A DNA stretch of 63,692 nucleotides from Candidatus Nitrosopelagicus sp. (GCA_028345965.1 JAOMEP010000005.1:1-63692), one strand, 5' to 3'; numbered from the stretch's first letter, positions 10,136 to 19,142 are shown. Numbers and translations are program-made. Notes: generated from the sequence alone by a model not told the origin.

Positions 10136-12217
10136 ATGCGACTTAATTTCATGTTGCTGATAGTCGTCTTACTCTTTGTAGGAATATCTCCTATGATATA
10201 TGCGGAATATGTACCGTCATGGGTGAAAAACACTGCAGGATGGTGGGCAACTGATGCAATTTCTGAAACAGAGTTTGTTAATGCAATTGAATTTTTAATT
10301 AATGAAGAGATAATTGTTGTTGTTGATGTATCAGATATTCCTGAAAACTCAAAAAATGTTCCAGATTGGGTAAAAAATACCGCTGGGTGGTGGGCCACAG
10401 ATGCTATATCTGAAGCAGAATTTTTGTCTAGTATACAATGGCTTGTATCAAATGGAATAATCACGCTTGAATCTGAATTAAATAATCATGATATCGATGA
10501 AGGACAAAAAAATGCAGATGGAACTTTGACAGGTCAAAATTGTAATAAGGAAATTGATAAAAACGGTGATAAAGTTCCAGATGATCTAAATGCTGAAGGT
10601 TCAGTAGACTGGTCACATTGCACAGTAGAAGGTCGTGATTTATCAAATCGTGACTTGTCAGGCGCAAATTTATCGGGTGCTAATATGTATGGGGTGATTC
10701 TTGATAATACGGATCTTTCTGGAGCAGATCTCTCGTACACTGTGTTGTATAAAGCAAATTTGGCAAATACAATTTTCACAGGAGCCAATTTATCTTACAC
10801 TAACATGTGTGGTGCAACTAATCCTATTGTAAAAATGGATTGGCCTGGAGGTACATATGATGAACCACGTTATTTGACTTTTGATTTTACAGATACTGAT
10901 TTGTCATATGCAGATTTTGATCATTCTCAGATTCAATATGCAGATTTAACAGGTGCAATAGTGACACATACTAATTTCCATGATGCAAATTTGTTAGGAG
11001 TAAATCTCTCTGGCAAAGATCTCACCGGAACAAATCTAACAGATGCTAATCTTACTAATGCTAATCTCTCTGGAGTAAATCTCTCTGGCAAAGATCTCAC
11101 CGGAACAATACTAAAAGGCGCTGATCTCTCTGGAGCAAATCTTGATGGCGTTGATCTCTCTGGAAAAGATCTCACATGGACAAATCTAACAAATGTCAAT
11201 CTTGAAACTACCATCCTTACTGACACAATACTAAATTGTATAGGTAACACTGTCTGTTCTCAAATGAATCTAAATGATATGGATTTGAAGGATGCTAATC
11301 TTACTAATGCTAATCTTGATGGCGTTGATCTTTCAGGTAAAGACCTTACAGGAACAATACTAAAAGGCGCTAATCTTTCAGGTAAAGACCTTACAGGAAC
11401 AATACTAAAAGGCGCTGATCTTACCGATGTTATACTCCCCGTTGATTATTCTTTATTTCAACAGACTTTACAAAGAACGGTGTTTGATGGAATTAATCTG
11501 TCTGGAAAAAATATATCTGCTTCTTCCTTATGGGATACTAGTTTTAAAAATACAAATCTAGAGAATGCAGATCTTTCTTGGTCAGATTTTCGAGCCGCTG
11601 ATTTCAGAGAAGTAAAAAACATGTCTGGTTCGGATTTATCTTATACCGCATTTCTCCATGCAAATTTATCAGGAATTGATTTATCAGATGCTATTTTAAA
11701 AAGTATTAATTTTGGAAAAACAGATTTAACAAAAGTAAATTTTTCTAACAATCGTATAGACAATGTGATATTTTATGACGCAATATTAAAGAATGCAAAT
11801 TTCCAAAATTCAGACATGGAAGCACTTTCCGTAACAACATTGCATAAAAATAGTCTAGATCTTTTAGAATTAGATCAAAAAACATTCAGAGAAAAAGTTA
11901 ATCCTACTCCATGGGCAGCTGGTTGGAACGTAACAAATGTAGAAAGAATTGGAAATGATTTAGAAATTTCATTTGTTATTTTTACTGTTTTTGCTGATTC
12001 TGATTTAGAAGGCGCAAACTTCAAAAATGCCAATTTAGTATATGCTAATTTTCGGAACACAAATCTGAGTAATGTTGATTTTAGTGGTGCTGATATGAGG
12101 GAAGTCTTTCTTAAAGATGCTAATTTACAAGGCGCTAATTTACAAGGCGCTAATTTACAAGGCGCTAATTTACAAGGCGCTAATTTGAATTGTATAAATC
12201 ACAAAGTTTGTAACTAA
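10136..12217 (+). CDS. Secreted pentapeptide-repeat protein
   Basis: A 693-residue exported protein of unknown function. A signal peptide occupies about residues 1-24. Two tandem copies of a roughly 45-residue module follow, each opening with VP(S/D)WVKNTAGWWATDAIS, a motif I associate with thaumarchaeal surface proteins. From about residue 165 to the end the chain is pentapeptide repeat, with A(N/D)L(S/T)(G/N) units dominating, and should form a right-handed quadrilateral beta-helix. Interruptions occur near residues 235, 375 and 575. Several repeats are identical at DNA level, so the array is evolving by slippage. The long antisense frames over it are artefacts of this repetition. Confidence 0.9.
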   Translation: MRLNFMLLIVVLLFVGISPMIYAEYVPSWVKNTAGWWATDAISETEFVNAIEFLINEEIIVVVDVSDIPENSKNVPDWVKNTAGWWATDAISEAEFLSSIQWLVSNGIITLESELNNHDIDEGQKNADGTLTGQNCNKEIDKNGDKVPDDLNAEGSVDWSHCTVEGRDLSNRDLSGANLSGANMYGVILDNTDLSGADLSYTVLYKANLANTIFTGANLSYTNMCGATNPIVKMDWPGGTYDEPRYLTFDFTDTDLSYADFDHSQIQYADLTGAIVTHTNFHDANLLGVNLSGKDLTGTNLTDANLTNANLSGVNLSGKDLTGTILKGADLSGANLDGVDLSGKDLTWTNLTNVNLETTILTDTILNCIGNTVCSQMNLNDMDLKDANLTNANLDGVDLSGKDLTGTILKGANLSGKDLTGTILKGADLTDVILPVDYSLFQQTLQRTVFDGINLSGKNISASSLWDTSFKNTNLENADLSWSDFRAADFREVKNMSGSDLSYTAFLHANLSGIDLSDAILKSINFGKTDLTKVNFSNNRIDNVIFYDAILKNANFQNSDMEALSVTTLHKNSLDLLELDQKTFREKVNPTPWAAGWNVTNVERIGNDLEISFVIFTVFADSDLEGANFKNANLVYANFRNTNLSNVDFSGADMREVFLKDANLQGANLQGANLQGANLQGANLNCINHKVCN
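12119..12178. repeat. Four exact 15-bp tandem repeats
   Basis: The unit gctaatttacaaggc occurs four times without a mismatch and encodes ANLQG repeats at the C-terminal end of the pentapeptide protein. Longer near-exact copies occur earlier in the gene: a 33-base stretch beginning gtaaatctctctggc recurs 75 bases later (11000 and 11075), and an ACAATACTAAAAGGCGCT block recurs 45 bases later. All spacings are multiples of 15, so changes in copy number keep the frame. Confidence 0.95.
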
Positions 12218-12239
12218 CTTATTTGTCTATTTTCTGATT

Positions 12240-13457
12240 TTAGATTGTAAACCAACCTGATTTAGCATAAGACAATCCAATATTGAGACCAAATGTAATG
12301 AATGTGAATGCATAAACTGCTATCATTGTTCCGTTAACAGCTTTTTCTGAAATTTTCCCTTCAATTATAGTATGAATGAATTTTCCACCATCCAGGATTG
12401 GTAGTGGTAACATGTTGATTATTCCAATGAAAAATGAAATCATCCACAACCATAGTAGGAACATGGAGAATTGAAATCCCATAGGAGTATCCAAACCCCA
12501 ATCAATAATGTTGTAAATTGGTTGAGGAGGTTGATCATTTCTCATTATTCCTATTAATCCTCTCTCAGGATCATCAGGTGATGCCATTATTGTAACTGGA
12601 ATCACAATCTCACTTCCATCTCTTACTATTGTAACATTAACTGTATCACCGGGCTCAACTGGATTTTTCTGTAAATCCATTGCCGACGCTATGTTGACAT
12701 CGTTAATTCCTATGATGACATCATTTTCTTGAATACCTGCTTGTTGTGCTCCTCCGCCCTCAATTAATGAAAGTACTAAAACCCCATCTTCTGCTTCTTC
12801 ATAAAATGAACTCAAAAATGGTTCTGGTACAACCATTGCAAACATTGGATTTGTAAATAATATTGCTCCTAGTGCAAAAGCAAAAATCACATTTGATGTT
12901 GGACCTGCACCAATCAAACGTAATCTTGAAATCTTTTTTGCTTTACTAAATTGTTCTTCATCTGGTTCTACAAAACCTGCAAACATTGCAATGAATATTG
13001 CAAATCCCCCTGTTTTGATACCAATTTTTTCCATAACTCCCACAATTCCATGTGCTCCTTCATGAATTACTAGAACAATTGGAATTGAAAGCAAAAAGTA
13101 CATGATAGCTGAACCAGAAGTTAATGTGACACCTGGAATTAGTACTGTTAATTCTGCAAATTCTGTTGGTTGAACAAAGTAGTTTGTAATATTTGAAAAC
13201 AAAAACCAAAATGCAAATCCCATCATCAAAAATCCTGCAATTACACTGACATCTGCAAAAACCCGAATTCCTCTCCTCGTTCTTCCTAATACACGAATTA
13301 ATGCATCTTGAACTTTGTAATTTTTGTAAGTTAGACTATATGGTTTAATCGTAAATCCATATTTTTCTAATTTTAGACCTTTAGCTACTCCAAAAATTAC
13401 AACCCATGCTATGAGTACGTAAATAATTGCATTGTCTGTTAAAATATCAAGTTCCAA
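12240..13457 (-). CDS. Site-2 protease family membrane metallopeptidase with PDZ domain
   Basis: Intramembrane zinc protease (M50). The HExxH-type site HEGAHG lies near residue 131, and the third ligand region NMLPLPILDGGKF near 345. Between them a PDZ domain (about 225-300, GGGAQQAGIQENDVIIGIND) is placed on the outer face. Four to six hydrophobic segments are visible at both ends. It probably processes membrane-anchored regulators or clears signal peptides. It is convergent with the pentapeptide gene and divergent from cutA. Confidence 0.93.
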   Translation of the reverse strand: MELDILTDNAIIYVLIAWVVIFGVAKGLKLEKYGFTIKPYSLTYKNYKVQDALIRVLGRTRRGIRVFADVSVIAGFLMMGFAFWFLFSNITNYFVQPTEFAELTVLIPGVTLTSGSAIMYFLLSIPIVLVIHEGAHGIVGVMEKIGIKTGGFAIFIAMFAGFVEPDEEQFSKAKKISRLRLIGAGPTSNVIFAFALGAILFTNPMFAMVVPEPFLSSFYEEAEDGVLVLSLIEGGGAQQAGIQENDVIIGINDVNIASAMDLQKNPVEPGDTVNVTIVRDGSEIVIPVTIMASPDDPERGLIGIMRNDQPPQPIYNIIDWGLDTPMGFQFSMFLLWLWMISFFIGIINMLPLPILDGGKFIHTIIEGKISEKAVNGTMIAVYAFTFITFGLNIGLSYAKSGWFTI

Positions 13458-13496
13458 TTAAGAAAATTTTTTAGTCTCGGCAATTTATCGTTTCCT

Positions 13497-13808
13497 ATGA
13501 AACCTGTCATAATTGTCTCTACATTCCCTAACAAGGCTGTCACAAAAAAGGTTGCAAATCAATTGGTAAAAAAGAAACTTGCTGCATGTGTAAACATTAC
13601 TAAAATTGATTCTGTTTATTCATGGAAAGGAAAGATACAAAATGATTCAGAATATTTGGCATTTTTCAAAACTACAAAGAAAAACGAAAAAAATCTAAAA
13701 AATGAAATAAAAAAACTTCATCCTTATGATGTACCAGAAATCGCTGAAATTAATGTAAATTCTATGAATAAACCATATCTTGATTGGTTGATAGATTCTA
13801 CCCTCTAG
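13497..13808 (+). CDS. cutA: Divalent-cation tolerance protein CutA
   Basis: Trimeric PII-like protein of 103 residues. The family signatures are STFPNKAVTKKVANQLVKKK at the N-terminus, LAACVNI with its conserved Cys, and the Y(S)W(K)GK motif. The C-terminal KLHPYDVPEI is highly typical. The physiological role is debated (copper tolerance, signalling). Its stop overlaps the convergent pelota gene by four bases. Confidence 0.96.
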   Translation: MKPVIIVSTFPNKAVTKKVANQLVKKKLAACVNITKIDSVYSWKGKIQNDSEYLAFFKTTKKNEKNLKNEIKKLHPYDVPEIAEINVNSMNKPYLDWLIDSTL

Positions 13809-14857
13809 TATTCTAGTGGAAATCTCAATAATGAGATAATTCCACCTAAACCTGAAACTCTCAATCCTGCATCAATTGTACTATCTACGCTAAAAATTTC
13901 TCCACCTTTAGATTCTACATCATTTAAGAAATCTACAATCTCTTGTTCATCAGAATCTTGAATGGCTTTTTCTGAAAATACTAAAGATTCTATTGCACCT
14001 GCATCATTTGCTTTTTTTGTCTCATCAATTCCCATAGAGAACTTCTTACTTTGTTTATTTGCAAGAAACATCACCTCGTCAATTATTTGTGATACCTTGG
14101 CAAGTTTAGTATCTGCCATCACTTCTTTCATTGCATCTGATTTTGTAAATATGTGAATTCCATCTTCTCCTCCTGAATCAATTCCTTCTATTATTTTGAA
14201 TTGACATCTGTCTGCAAGCGGTTTTTTTGATACATAATTGTAAAATTTCTTTTTTGTTTCTCCAGGACCAAAAATTATTACTAGATTATCTTTCTCAACA
14301 ACTGAACCAATTGCACCAATAACCCCATCAAAAAATGTTTCAATTTTAAAATTAGATTTGTATCTTTTTCCACTAGAACCGGAATAAAGATTTGGTAAAA
14401 GATGCAAATGTGTTCCTTTTAATCTTCCAATTCCACAATCACCTGTATCTATTGCAACTAGAATGAATTTTGTTTTTTTTCCTTTTGCTTTTGCAAGTTT
14501 TTTCTCAACACTACTCCATTTTTTCTTTACTAGATTAAACCCTTCATCTATTTTTATTGTAAAAGAATGATGTGTACCATGTGGAACTGATTCATTATTT
14601 GATTCTAAAATTGTACCTCCAACTCTAATTCTATCTAACACATTATCAAGTGAAATTTTTTCTACCTTTATTGCAAGTCGGACATGAACTCTTTCTCCTT
14701 TGTCTGGCCGTGCATATTCTTTATCTTGTTTTATTACTCTAGTTGTTTCACCCACAATTTTATCATCAGTTTTTAATATTCTTCTGATTGTTAGTAAATC
14801 ATCAGAATCTTCAGGCATTAATGAAATTGTATTCTCATCAAGAGTCTTTGTAATCAT
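13805..14857 (-). CDS. pelA: mRNA surveillance protein pelota
   Basis: Dom34/Pelota, the eRF1-like factor that rescues stalled ribosomes with aEF1A or ABCE1. The 350-residue length is normal. The N-terminal Sm-like domain covers about 1-130. The central domain has LVAIDTGDCGIGRLKGTH and lacks the GGQ motif of true release factors. The C-terminal domain contains VIFGPGETKKKF just before it and ends with the GLGGIISLLRFPL strand. The ATG at 14857 is followed upstream by a short AT-rich gap. Confidence 0.96.
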   Translation of the reverse strand: MITKTLDENTISLMPEDSDDLLTIRRILKTDDKIVGETTRVIKQDKEYARPDKGERVHVRLAIKVEKISLDNVLDRIRVGGTILESNNESVPHGTHHSFTIKIDEGFNLVKKKWSSVEKKLAKAKGKKTKFILVAIDTGDCGIGRLKGTHLHLLPNLYSGSSGKRYKSNFKIETFFDGVIGAIGSVVEKDNLVIIFGPGETKKKFYNYVSKKPLADRCQFKIIEGIDSGGEDGIHIFTKSDAMKEVMADTKLAKVSQIIDEVMFLANKQSKKFSMGIDETKKANDAGAIESLVFSEKAIQDSDEQEIVDFLNDVESKGGEIFSVDSTIDAGLRVSGLGGIISLLRFPLEY

Positions 14858-14885
14858 GTTTTTTTATAAAATCTCTAAAAGATAA

Positions 14886-15284
14886 CTAGTTTGATTCTTC
14901 TTGTTTCTTCTTAACATATTTCTCAACCCATTCGAGAGTTATGACTCCGCCTTCTGCCAAATTTACTAATGAGTTTGATGATGCTTCGCCTGTTACCTTA
15001 CCGGTATTTTTTCTAGTTTGTCTCCATTTTAGACTGGTGTTTCCACTCTTTGATGAATAGATAACTCCTAAAACATCTTTAGCGTTGACAAATGTTATCT
15101 CTCTAATTTTTTTCAATGTTACTTTGTCTGCTGCTTCTACATAGATGGAACCTAAACTATCATCTCTTTCCGCAAAAACTTCTGGATCTTCAAGATAACT
15201 TCTTGGTGCAAATGAACTACATGTACTAGCTATGATGAATCTTCGAAAACTTTCTAATGATGAAGGGGCATCTATCTCGACCAT
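14886..15284 (-). CDS. Hypothetical protein (132 aa)
   Basis: Soluble mixed alpha/beta protein, not recognised. It begins MVEIDAPSSLESFRRFIIAS, carries a Cys-Ser-Ser cluster (STCSSFAPRSY) near residue 21 and ends in a charged helix rich in Lys, Glu and Gln. The gene ends 28 bases upstream of the pelota start on the same strand and may share its transcript. A helicase- or ATPase-type motif is absent. Confidence 0.8.
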   Translation of the reverse strand: MVEIDAPSSLESFRRFIIASTCSSFAPRSYLEDPEVFAERDDSLGSIYVEAADKVTLKKIREITFVNAKDVLGVIYSSKSGNTSLKWRQTRKNTGKVTGEASSNSLVNLAEGGVITLEWVEKYVKKKQEESN

Positions 15285-15356
15285 TTTTTTTCAATAAATC
15301 TATCTCACTTATCAAGCTTATTGAAAGGTTCAAGTATGATTATCTGAAATTTCTAC

Positions 15357-15419
15357 TGCAGACTGTGATGTACGCTATCCTATGATTTGATGATTAGGAT
15401 CTTGAGTTCTGAGTCTGCA
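15357..15419 (+). ncRNA. C/D box small RNA (candidate)
   Basis: Terminal arms TGCAGACT (15357-15364) and AGTCTGCA (15412-15419) are perfectly complementary. Just inside them are a box C-like GTGATGT (15365-15371, one base off RTGATGA) and a perfect box D CTGA (15409-15412). A good internal C' box TTGATGA lies at 15387-15393; the D' box is degenerate, perhaps around CTATGA at 15380-15385. Archaeal C/D sRNAs of about 60 bases guide fibrillarin-dependent 2'-O-methylation of rRNA or tRNA. The guide adjacent to box D would be within 15394-15408. Confidence 0.6.
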
Positions 15420-15456
15420 ACTTAGAATTTTTATGCCATAATTTTCTATATGCTTT

Positions 15457-15876
15457 ATGAAGTCATTAACTGAATATCTTACATTCAAGACAAAAACAAG
15501 AAGAGCATTTGTTAACATTACACCAGATATAGAAAAGTTAGTTATCAAAAGTGGTGTCAAAGACGGACTTTGTTTAGTTAATGCGATGCACATCACTGCT
15601 AGTGTTTTCATTAATGATAACGAAAGTGGTTTACATCATGATTATGAAAAATGGTTAGAGGAATTAGCACCTCATGAACCAATTGATCATTATCGTCATA
15701 ATGATACTGGAGAAGATAATGCCGATGCGCATCTAAAAAGACAAGTAATGGGAAGAGAAGTGGTAGTTGCTATTACTAATGGTGAATTAGATTTTGGACC
15801 ATGGGAAACTATCTTTTATGGTGAATTTGACGGTAAACGAAACAAAAGAGTCTTAGTAAAAATTATTGGTGAATAA
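15457..15876 (+). CDS. YjbQ/UPF0047 family protein
   Basis: 139-residue member of the secondary thiamine-phosphate synthase enzyme family (YjbQ, UPF0047). Hallmarks include [20 protein letters not shown], a His-rich [16 protein letters not shown], the HLKRQVMG segment and the C-terminal [16 protein letters not shown]. The true in vivo reaction is not established for most members; weak thiamine phosphate synthase activity is reported for the family. The ATG at 15457 lies 38 bases after the sRNA candidate. Confidence 0.93.
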   Translation: MKSLTEYLTFKTKTRRAFVNITPDIEKLVIKSGVKDGLCLVNAMHITASVFINDNESGLHHDYEKWLEELAPHEPIDHYRHNDTGEDNADAHLKRQVMGREVVVAITNGELDFGPWETIFYGEFDGKRNKRVLVKIIGE

Positions 15877-15877
15877 A

Positions 15878-16042
15878 TTATCCAAAGTCAGTATCTCGTT
15901 TTTGTGATTGTTCCACATTTTTCCTTGCTGATTCGCGCCATTCATTATCATGATTTTGTCTACCATGATTGCAATTTACACAACCCATAATCTTCCCATT
16001 AGAGTTTTTCACATATTCTTCGCATCCACAAAAACAAGCCAT
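15878..16042 (-). CDS. Small Cys-rich (probable zinc-binding) protein, 54 aa
   Basis: Uninterrupted 55-codon frame. The product starts MACFCGCEEYVKNSNGKIMG and continues CVNCNHGRQNHDNEW. It contains CFCGC followed about 17 residues later by CVNC, a plausible treble-clef or zinc-ribbon site, then a charged tail. It lies 32 bases downstream of the DtxR-type regulator on the same strand and may be co-transcribed. The specific spacing of Cys pairs makes chance unlikely. No named family recognised. Confidence 0.7.
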   Translation of the reverse strand: MACFCGCEEYVKNSNGKIMGCVNCNHGRQNHDNEWRESARKNVEQSQKRDTDFG

Positions 16043-16074
16043 ACTCTTATCAAATTTCTATAGTATATCTTCTT

Positions 16075-16539
16075 TTACTCTTCTTTCCCTCTAGTTGTTT
16101 TACAACATTCTCCCATTGGAATTTCACGACCTCTTGGGCTTTTAGCTGGACATTTTAACATTATACATAATGCATCTGTAAACTGTTTATTCATATGATG
16201 TTCAATTCCGCAAACCATCTCTTCATCAATTTCAATTTTTAAAGCGCTGTCCATTAATACTTCCAGTAAACGACTATTACGAATCATAGATGATGCAACC
16301 TTCTCGCCACTTTCTTTCAATGAAACTCCTGCTTTGTTGTATGTGACCAAATCTCTTTCTGCTAATTTTTTTAACATCTGTACGACACTTGGTTGGCGAA
16401 CATTCAGTCTTTTTGCAATGGTACTGATTTTGACATCATCACCTTTTTCTCTAATATGCCAAACTGCTTTTAGATACATTTCTGTATGTTCAGCTTCTGC
16501 AGTTCCTACAAACAGAACTTCTTCATCCATTGCATCCAT
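16075..16539 (-). CDS. DtxR/MntR-type metal-dependent transcriptional regulator
   Basis: Repressor expected to bind DNA when loaded with Fe2+ or Mn2+. The N-terminal winged helix (about 18-80) includes SEIAKRL-type helix STIAKRLNVRQPSVVQMLKK. The dimerisation/metal region has CGIEHHMNKQFTDAL, with Cys, Glu and His in the positions of the DtxR primary metal site. The C-terminus carries the characteristic CPAKSPRGREIPMGECC, and no SH3-like domain follows (154 aa). A second Met three codons in is an alternative start. Confidence 0.92.
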   Translation of the reverse strand: MDAMDEEVLFVGTAEAEHTEMYLKAVWHIREKGDDVKISTIAKRLNVRQPSVVQMLKKLAERDLVTYNKAGVSLKESGEKVASSMIRNSRLLEVLMDSALKIEIDEEMVCGIEHHMNKQFTDALCIMLKCPAKSPRGREIPMGECCKTTRGKEE

Positions 16540-16594
16540 AACTCATCTAATTTCTTTAATCTAATAAATTTTCAATACTTCTAAACAATTGAAA

Positions 16595-17362
16595 CTATGG
16601 TTTTTTAGCATCTTTTAACAAGAAATCAAAATATTCTCTTGCAAATCCTGCTAATCCTGCATGATCTGCCCAAATTGCTACTATTTCGGATGAAGTAGAG
16701 CTACTAATCTCAGGACCTAGCAAAATAACGACATACCTCTTATCTGAAATAATACCTCCTCCGAATAATCCTCCTTTTACTTTAACATCTGCAACTCGAG
16801 AAATTGCTTTAATAGATTCTTTATCAAATTCATCTGAAATAAGAATTGTAATTTTTATTCCCTTATCGTGTAATTGCCTAAGTTTCGGAAGTGCTTGCTT
16901 AACAATCATTTCTCCTGCTTGAGGAACTGCAATCATTACTTCTTCTCTACAATGCTCAACCATTTCCATAATTTTTGAAACAATATTCATAGCACCAGAA
17001 ATAAACCAAATATCTGGTTTTTCACTTGTTCCAGTTTTTTCATAGAGAGGAATTAATTCTGATAAAATGACATTTTTGTTCTCTGAAAATATGGCGTCTG
17101 CATTTTGTTTTGAAGTTTCTAATGCATTTGATGGAGCCTTTGCAAAGTATTTTGTTGGTCTTGAATCATCTGACCCAATCCATCCTTTTTCTTCCAGCGT
17201 TCCCAAAATCTCATAAATTTTTGAATAGGGAACTCCTGAGTTTTGGCTGATTTCTGATGCATTACTTTCTCCATCTTTGATTAGGGTTGTATAAGCTCGA
17301 ATTTCGTAGCTAGTTAATCCAACCTTCTCTAATGACTTCTTTGTCTTATCAGAAATGCTCAC
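16595..17362 (-). CDS. TrmB-family transcriptional regulator
   Basis: Sugar- or metabolite-responsive regulator. An N-terminal winged helix-turn-helix (EIRAYTTLIKDGESNASEIS and GVPYSKIYEILGTLEEKGWI) is followed by a PLD-like effector domain typical of short TrmB proteins. I place the start at the GTG at 17362 because TTTAAATA (17384-17391) lies about 25 bases before it, giving a leaderless transcript. The ATG at 17377 would be only about 10 bases from the TATA element. The gene is divergent from tes, with promoters sharing about 100 bases, so it may regulate itself or tes. Confidence 0.92.
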   Translation of the reverse strand: MSISDKTKKSLEKVGLTSYEIRAYTTLIKDGESNASEISQNSGVPYSKIYEILGTLEEKGWIGSDDSRPTKYFAKAPSNALETSKQNADAIFSENKNVILSELIPLYEKTGTSEKPDIWFISGAMNIVSKIMEMVEHCREEVMIAVPQAGEMIVKQALPKLRQLHDKGIKITILISDEFDKESIKAISRVADVKVKGGLFGGGIISDKRYVVILLGPEISSSTSSEIVAIWADHAGLAGFAREYFDFLLKDAKKP

Positions 17363-17383
17363 GAACAGAATTACCAAATTCGC

Positions 17384-17391
17384 TATTTAAA
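17384..17391 (-). promoter_or_regulatory. TATA box of the trmB-family gene
   Basis: Minus-strand TTTAAATA whose distance (about 25 bases) points to initiation at or next to the GTG codon at 17362. Confidence 0.55.
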
Positions 17392-17439
17392 TTGACTATG
17401 ATCGTTCCCTCATTCATCCGGTGGTTAGTAGGAGTTGCA

Positions 17440-17447
17440 TTATATAC
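17440..17447 (+). promoter_or_regulatory. TATA box of tes
   Basis: TTATATAC about 25 bases upstream of the ATG at 17469, so initiation should fall on the start codon and give a leaderless mRNA. Confidence 0.6.
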
Positions 17448-17468
17448 TCATTTTCAAGAGATTAGTTA

Positions 17469-19142
17469 ATGGCTCTAATTCAGATATCTAATCAGTCATC
17501 AAAGACTCAAGGTAAGAAATCCACTATTAGATTTACCCAAAGTATTTGCCCTGATTGTAACATGATTTTAGATGCTGAAGTTTTTGAAAGAGAAGGTAAA
17601 GTCTTCATGTCCAAAGTTTGTCCAACACACGGTGAAACTGAGGAACTTTATTTCGGTTCTTATGATATGTATAAAAAATTCAGTACATACTGGGTTGATG
17701 GAAAAGGTGCACATGCTCCAAATGTAATTATGGAAGACAAGTGTTCTTGTCCAAACAATTGTGGATTATGTTCAAACCACTTATCACACAGCGGATTGGC
17801 AAACATGATTGTTACAAACAGATGTGATCTTACTTGTTGGTATTGTTTCTTCTATGTTAAGAAAGGACTAGAAGGTGCTTACATGTATGAACCAAATCAT
17901 GATCAAGTAAGAGGAATGATGAAAACATTAAGATCAGAAAGACCAATCCCAGGAAATTCTATGCAGATTACTGGTGGTGAACCAATGTTAAGAGAAGATA
18001 TTTCAGATTTAATCAAAATTATGAAAGAAGAAGGTGTTGAACATATTCAAATGAATACAAATGGAATCAGACATGCAATGGATCCAGAAGCAGGACGTGA
18101 AGTAAGAATGGCAGGTTGTAATAATTTGTACCTCAGCTTTGACGGCGTAACTGCAAGAACAAACCCAAAGAATCACTGGGAAATTCCATATGCATTAGAT
18201 ACTTGTAGAAAAACTGGAACAACTGTAGTCTTTGTTCCAACTGTTATCAAATCAATTAATGATCATGAACTAGGAGGAATTATCAGATATGCACAAAAGA
18301 ACTTAGACGTTGTACATGCAGTAAACTTCCAACCAGTATCATTAACTGGAAGAATGGGAAAATCAGAACGTGAAAAATATAGAATCACAGTACCTGATTG
18401 TATCCAAAGAATTGAAGAACAAACAGAAGGTCAAGTAACTGTTGACGATTGGTATCCAGTTCCAAGTTGTATGCCATTGACAAATGTCATTGAAGCATTC
18501 TCAAGTAAACCAAAATACGAATTATCTATTCACTTTGCATGTGGAGCAGGAGCTTATGTATTCCAAGATGCAGACACAAAGAAACTTGTCCCAATGACAA
18601 GATTCTGTGATATTCAAGGTATGTTAGAATTATTTGAAGACAAAGCAGAACAAATCCGCTCTGGTGCAAACAAATACTTTACAATGCTTGAAGTTGTAAG
18701 AAAACTGAAAGGATTCATCAATAAAGAAAACCAACCAGCCGGACTAGATTTGGCTAAAATGTTTGGAAATATCTTAATGAAGAGATCATTTGAAGCAGTA
18801 GGTTCATGGCACGTCAAAGGTCTATTCTTAGGAATGATGCACTTCCAAGACAAATACAATGAAGATTTAGAAAGATTACAAAGATGTGATATTCACTATG
18901 TTACTCCAGACCTTAGAATTATTCCATTCTGTGCATTCAATGTAATTCCAGAATGGTACAGAGACAGAATCCAAAAGAAATACTCTATCACTGTTGAGGA
19001 ATGGGAACAACGTGAAGGTGTAAAACTCGAAGACGGTCTTTACAGAGGTCTTATGAGAAGAGGTGCAGGTGACGAACTTGCAGCAGGTTGTGCAAAGAGT
19101 GAGATGTTCCACCAAGCAGAACAAGCAATGGGCGCTCAATAA
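17469..19142 (+). CDS. tes: Radical SAM enzyme, tetraether lipid synthase (Tes) family
   Basis: Likely joins two archaeol phytanyl chains tail to tail to make membrane-spanning GDGT lipids. The 557-residue protein has an N-terminal Cys-rich zone (CPDCNMI, CPTHGE, CSCPNNCGLC), the radical SAM cluster motif CDLTCWYCFFY near residue 120, the SAM-binding ITGGEPMLREDI and further Cys in the C-terminal half. This matches the multi-cluster Tes family of archaea. Codon use is more regular than in the neighbouring island and there is a strong leaderless promoter, consistent with high expression. An assignment to an uncharacterised radical SAM paralogue is the main alternative. Confidence 0.82.
   Translation: MALIQISNQSSKTQGKKSTIRFTQSICPDCNMILDAEVFEREGKVFMSKVCPTHGETEELYFGSYDMYKKFSTYWVDGKGAHAPNVIMEDKCSCPNNCGLCSNHLSHSGLANMIVTNRCDLTCWYCFFYVKKGLEGAYMYEPNHDQVRGMMKTLRSERPIPGNSMQITGGEPMLREDISDLIKIMKEEGVEHIQMNTNGIRHAMDPEAGREVRMAGCNNLYLSFDGVTARTNPKNHWEIPYALDTCRKTGTTVVFVPTVIKSINDHELGGIIRYAQKNLDVVHAVNFQPVSLTGRMGKSEREKYRITVPDCIQRIEEQTEGQVTVDDWYPVPSCMPLTNVIEAFSSKPKYELSIHFACGAGAYVFQDADTKKLVPMTRFCDIQGMLELFEDKAEQIRSGANKYFTMLEVVRKLKGFINKENQPAGLDLAKMFGNILMKRSFEAVGSWHVKGLFLGMMHFQDKYNEDLERLQRCDIHYVTPDLRIIPFCAFNVIPEWYRDRIQKKYSITVEEWEQREGVKLEDGLYRGLMRRGAGDELAAGCAKSEMFHQAEQAMGAQ

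Noticed and set aside
10117-12060. Several open frames on the minus strand of the pentapeptide gene
   Set aside because: They are products of the 15-base periodicity and follow the repeats; composition is unnatural and no start context is present.
12119-12178. CRISPR-like short repeats
   Set aside because: The repeats are directly adjacent, have no spacers and code for ANLQG units.
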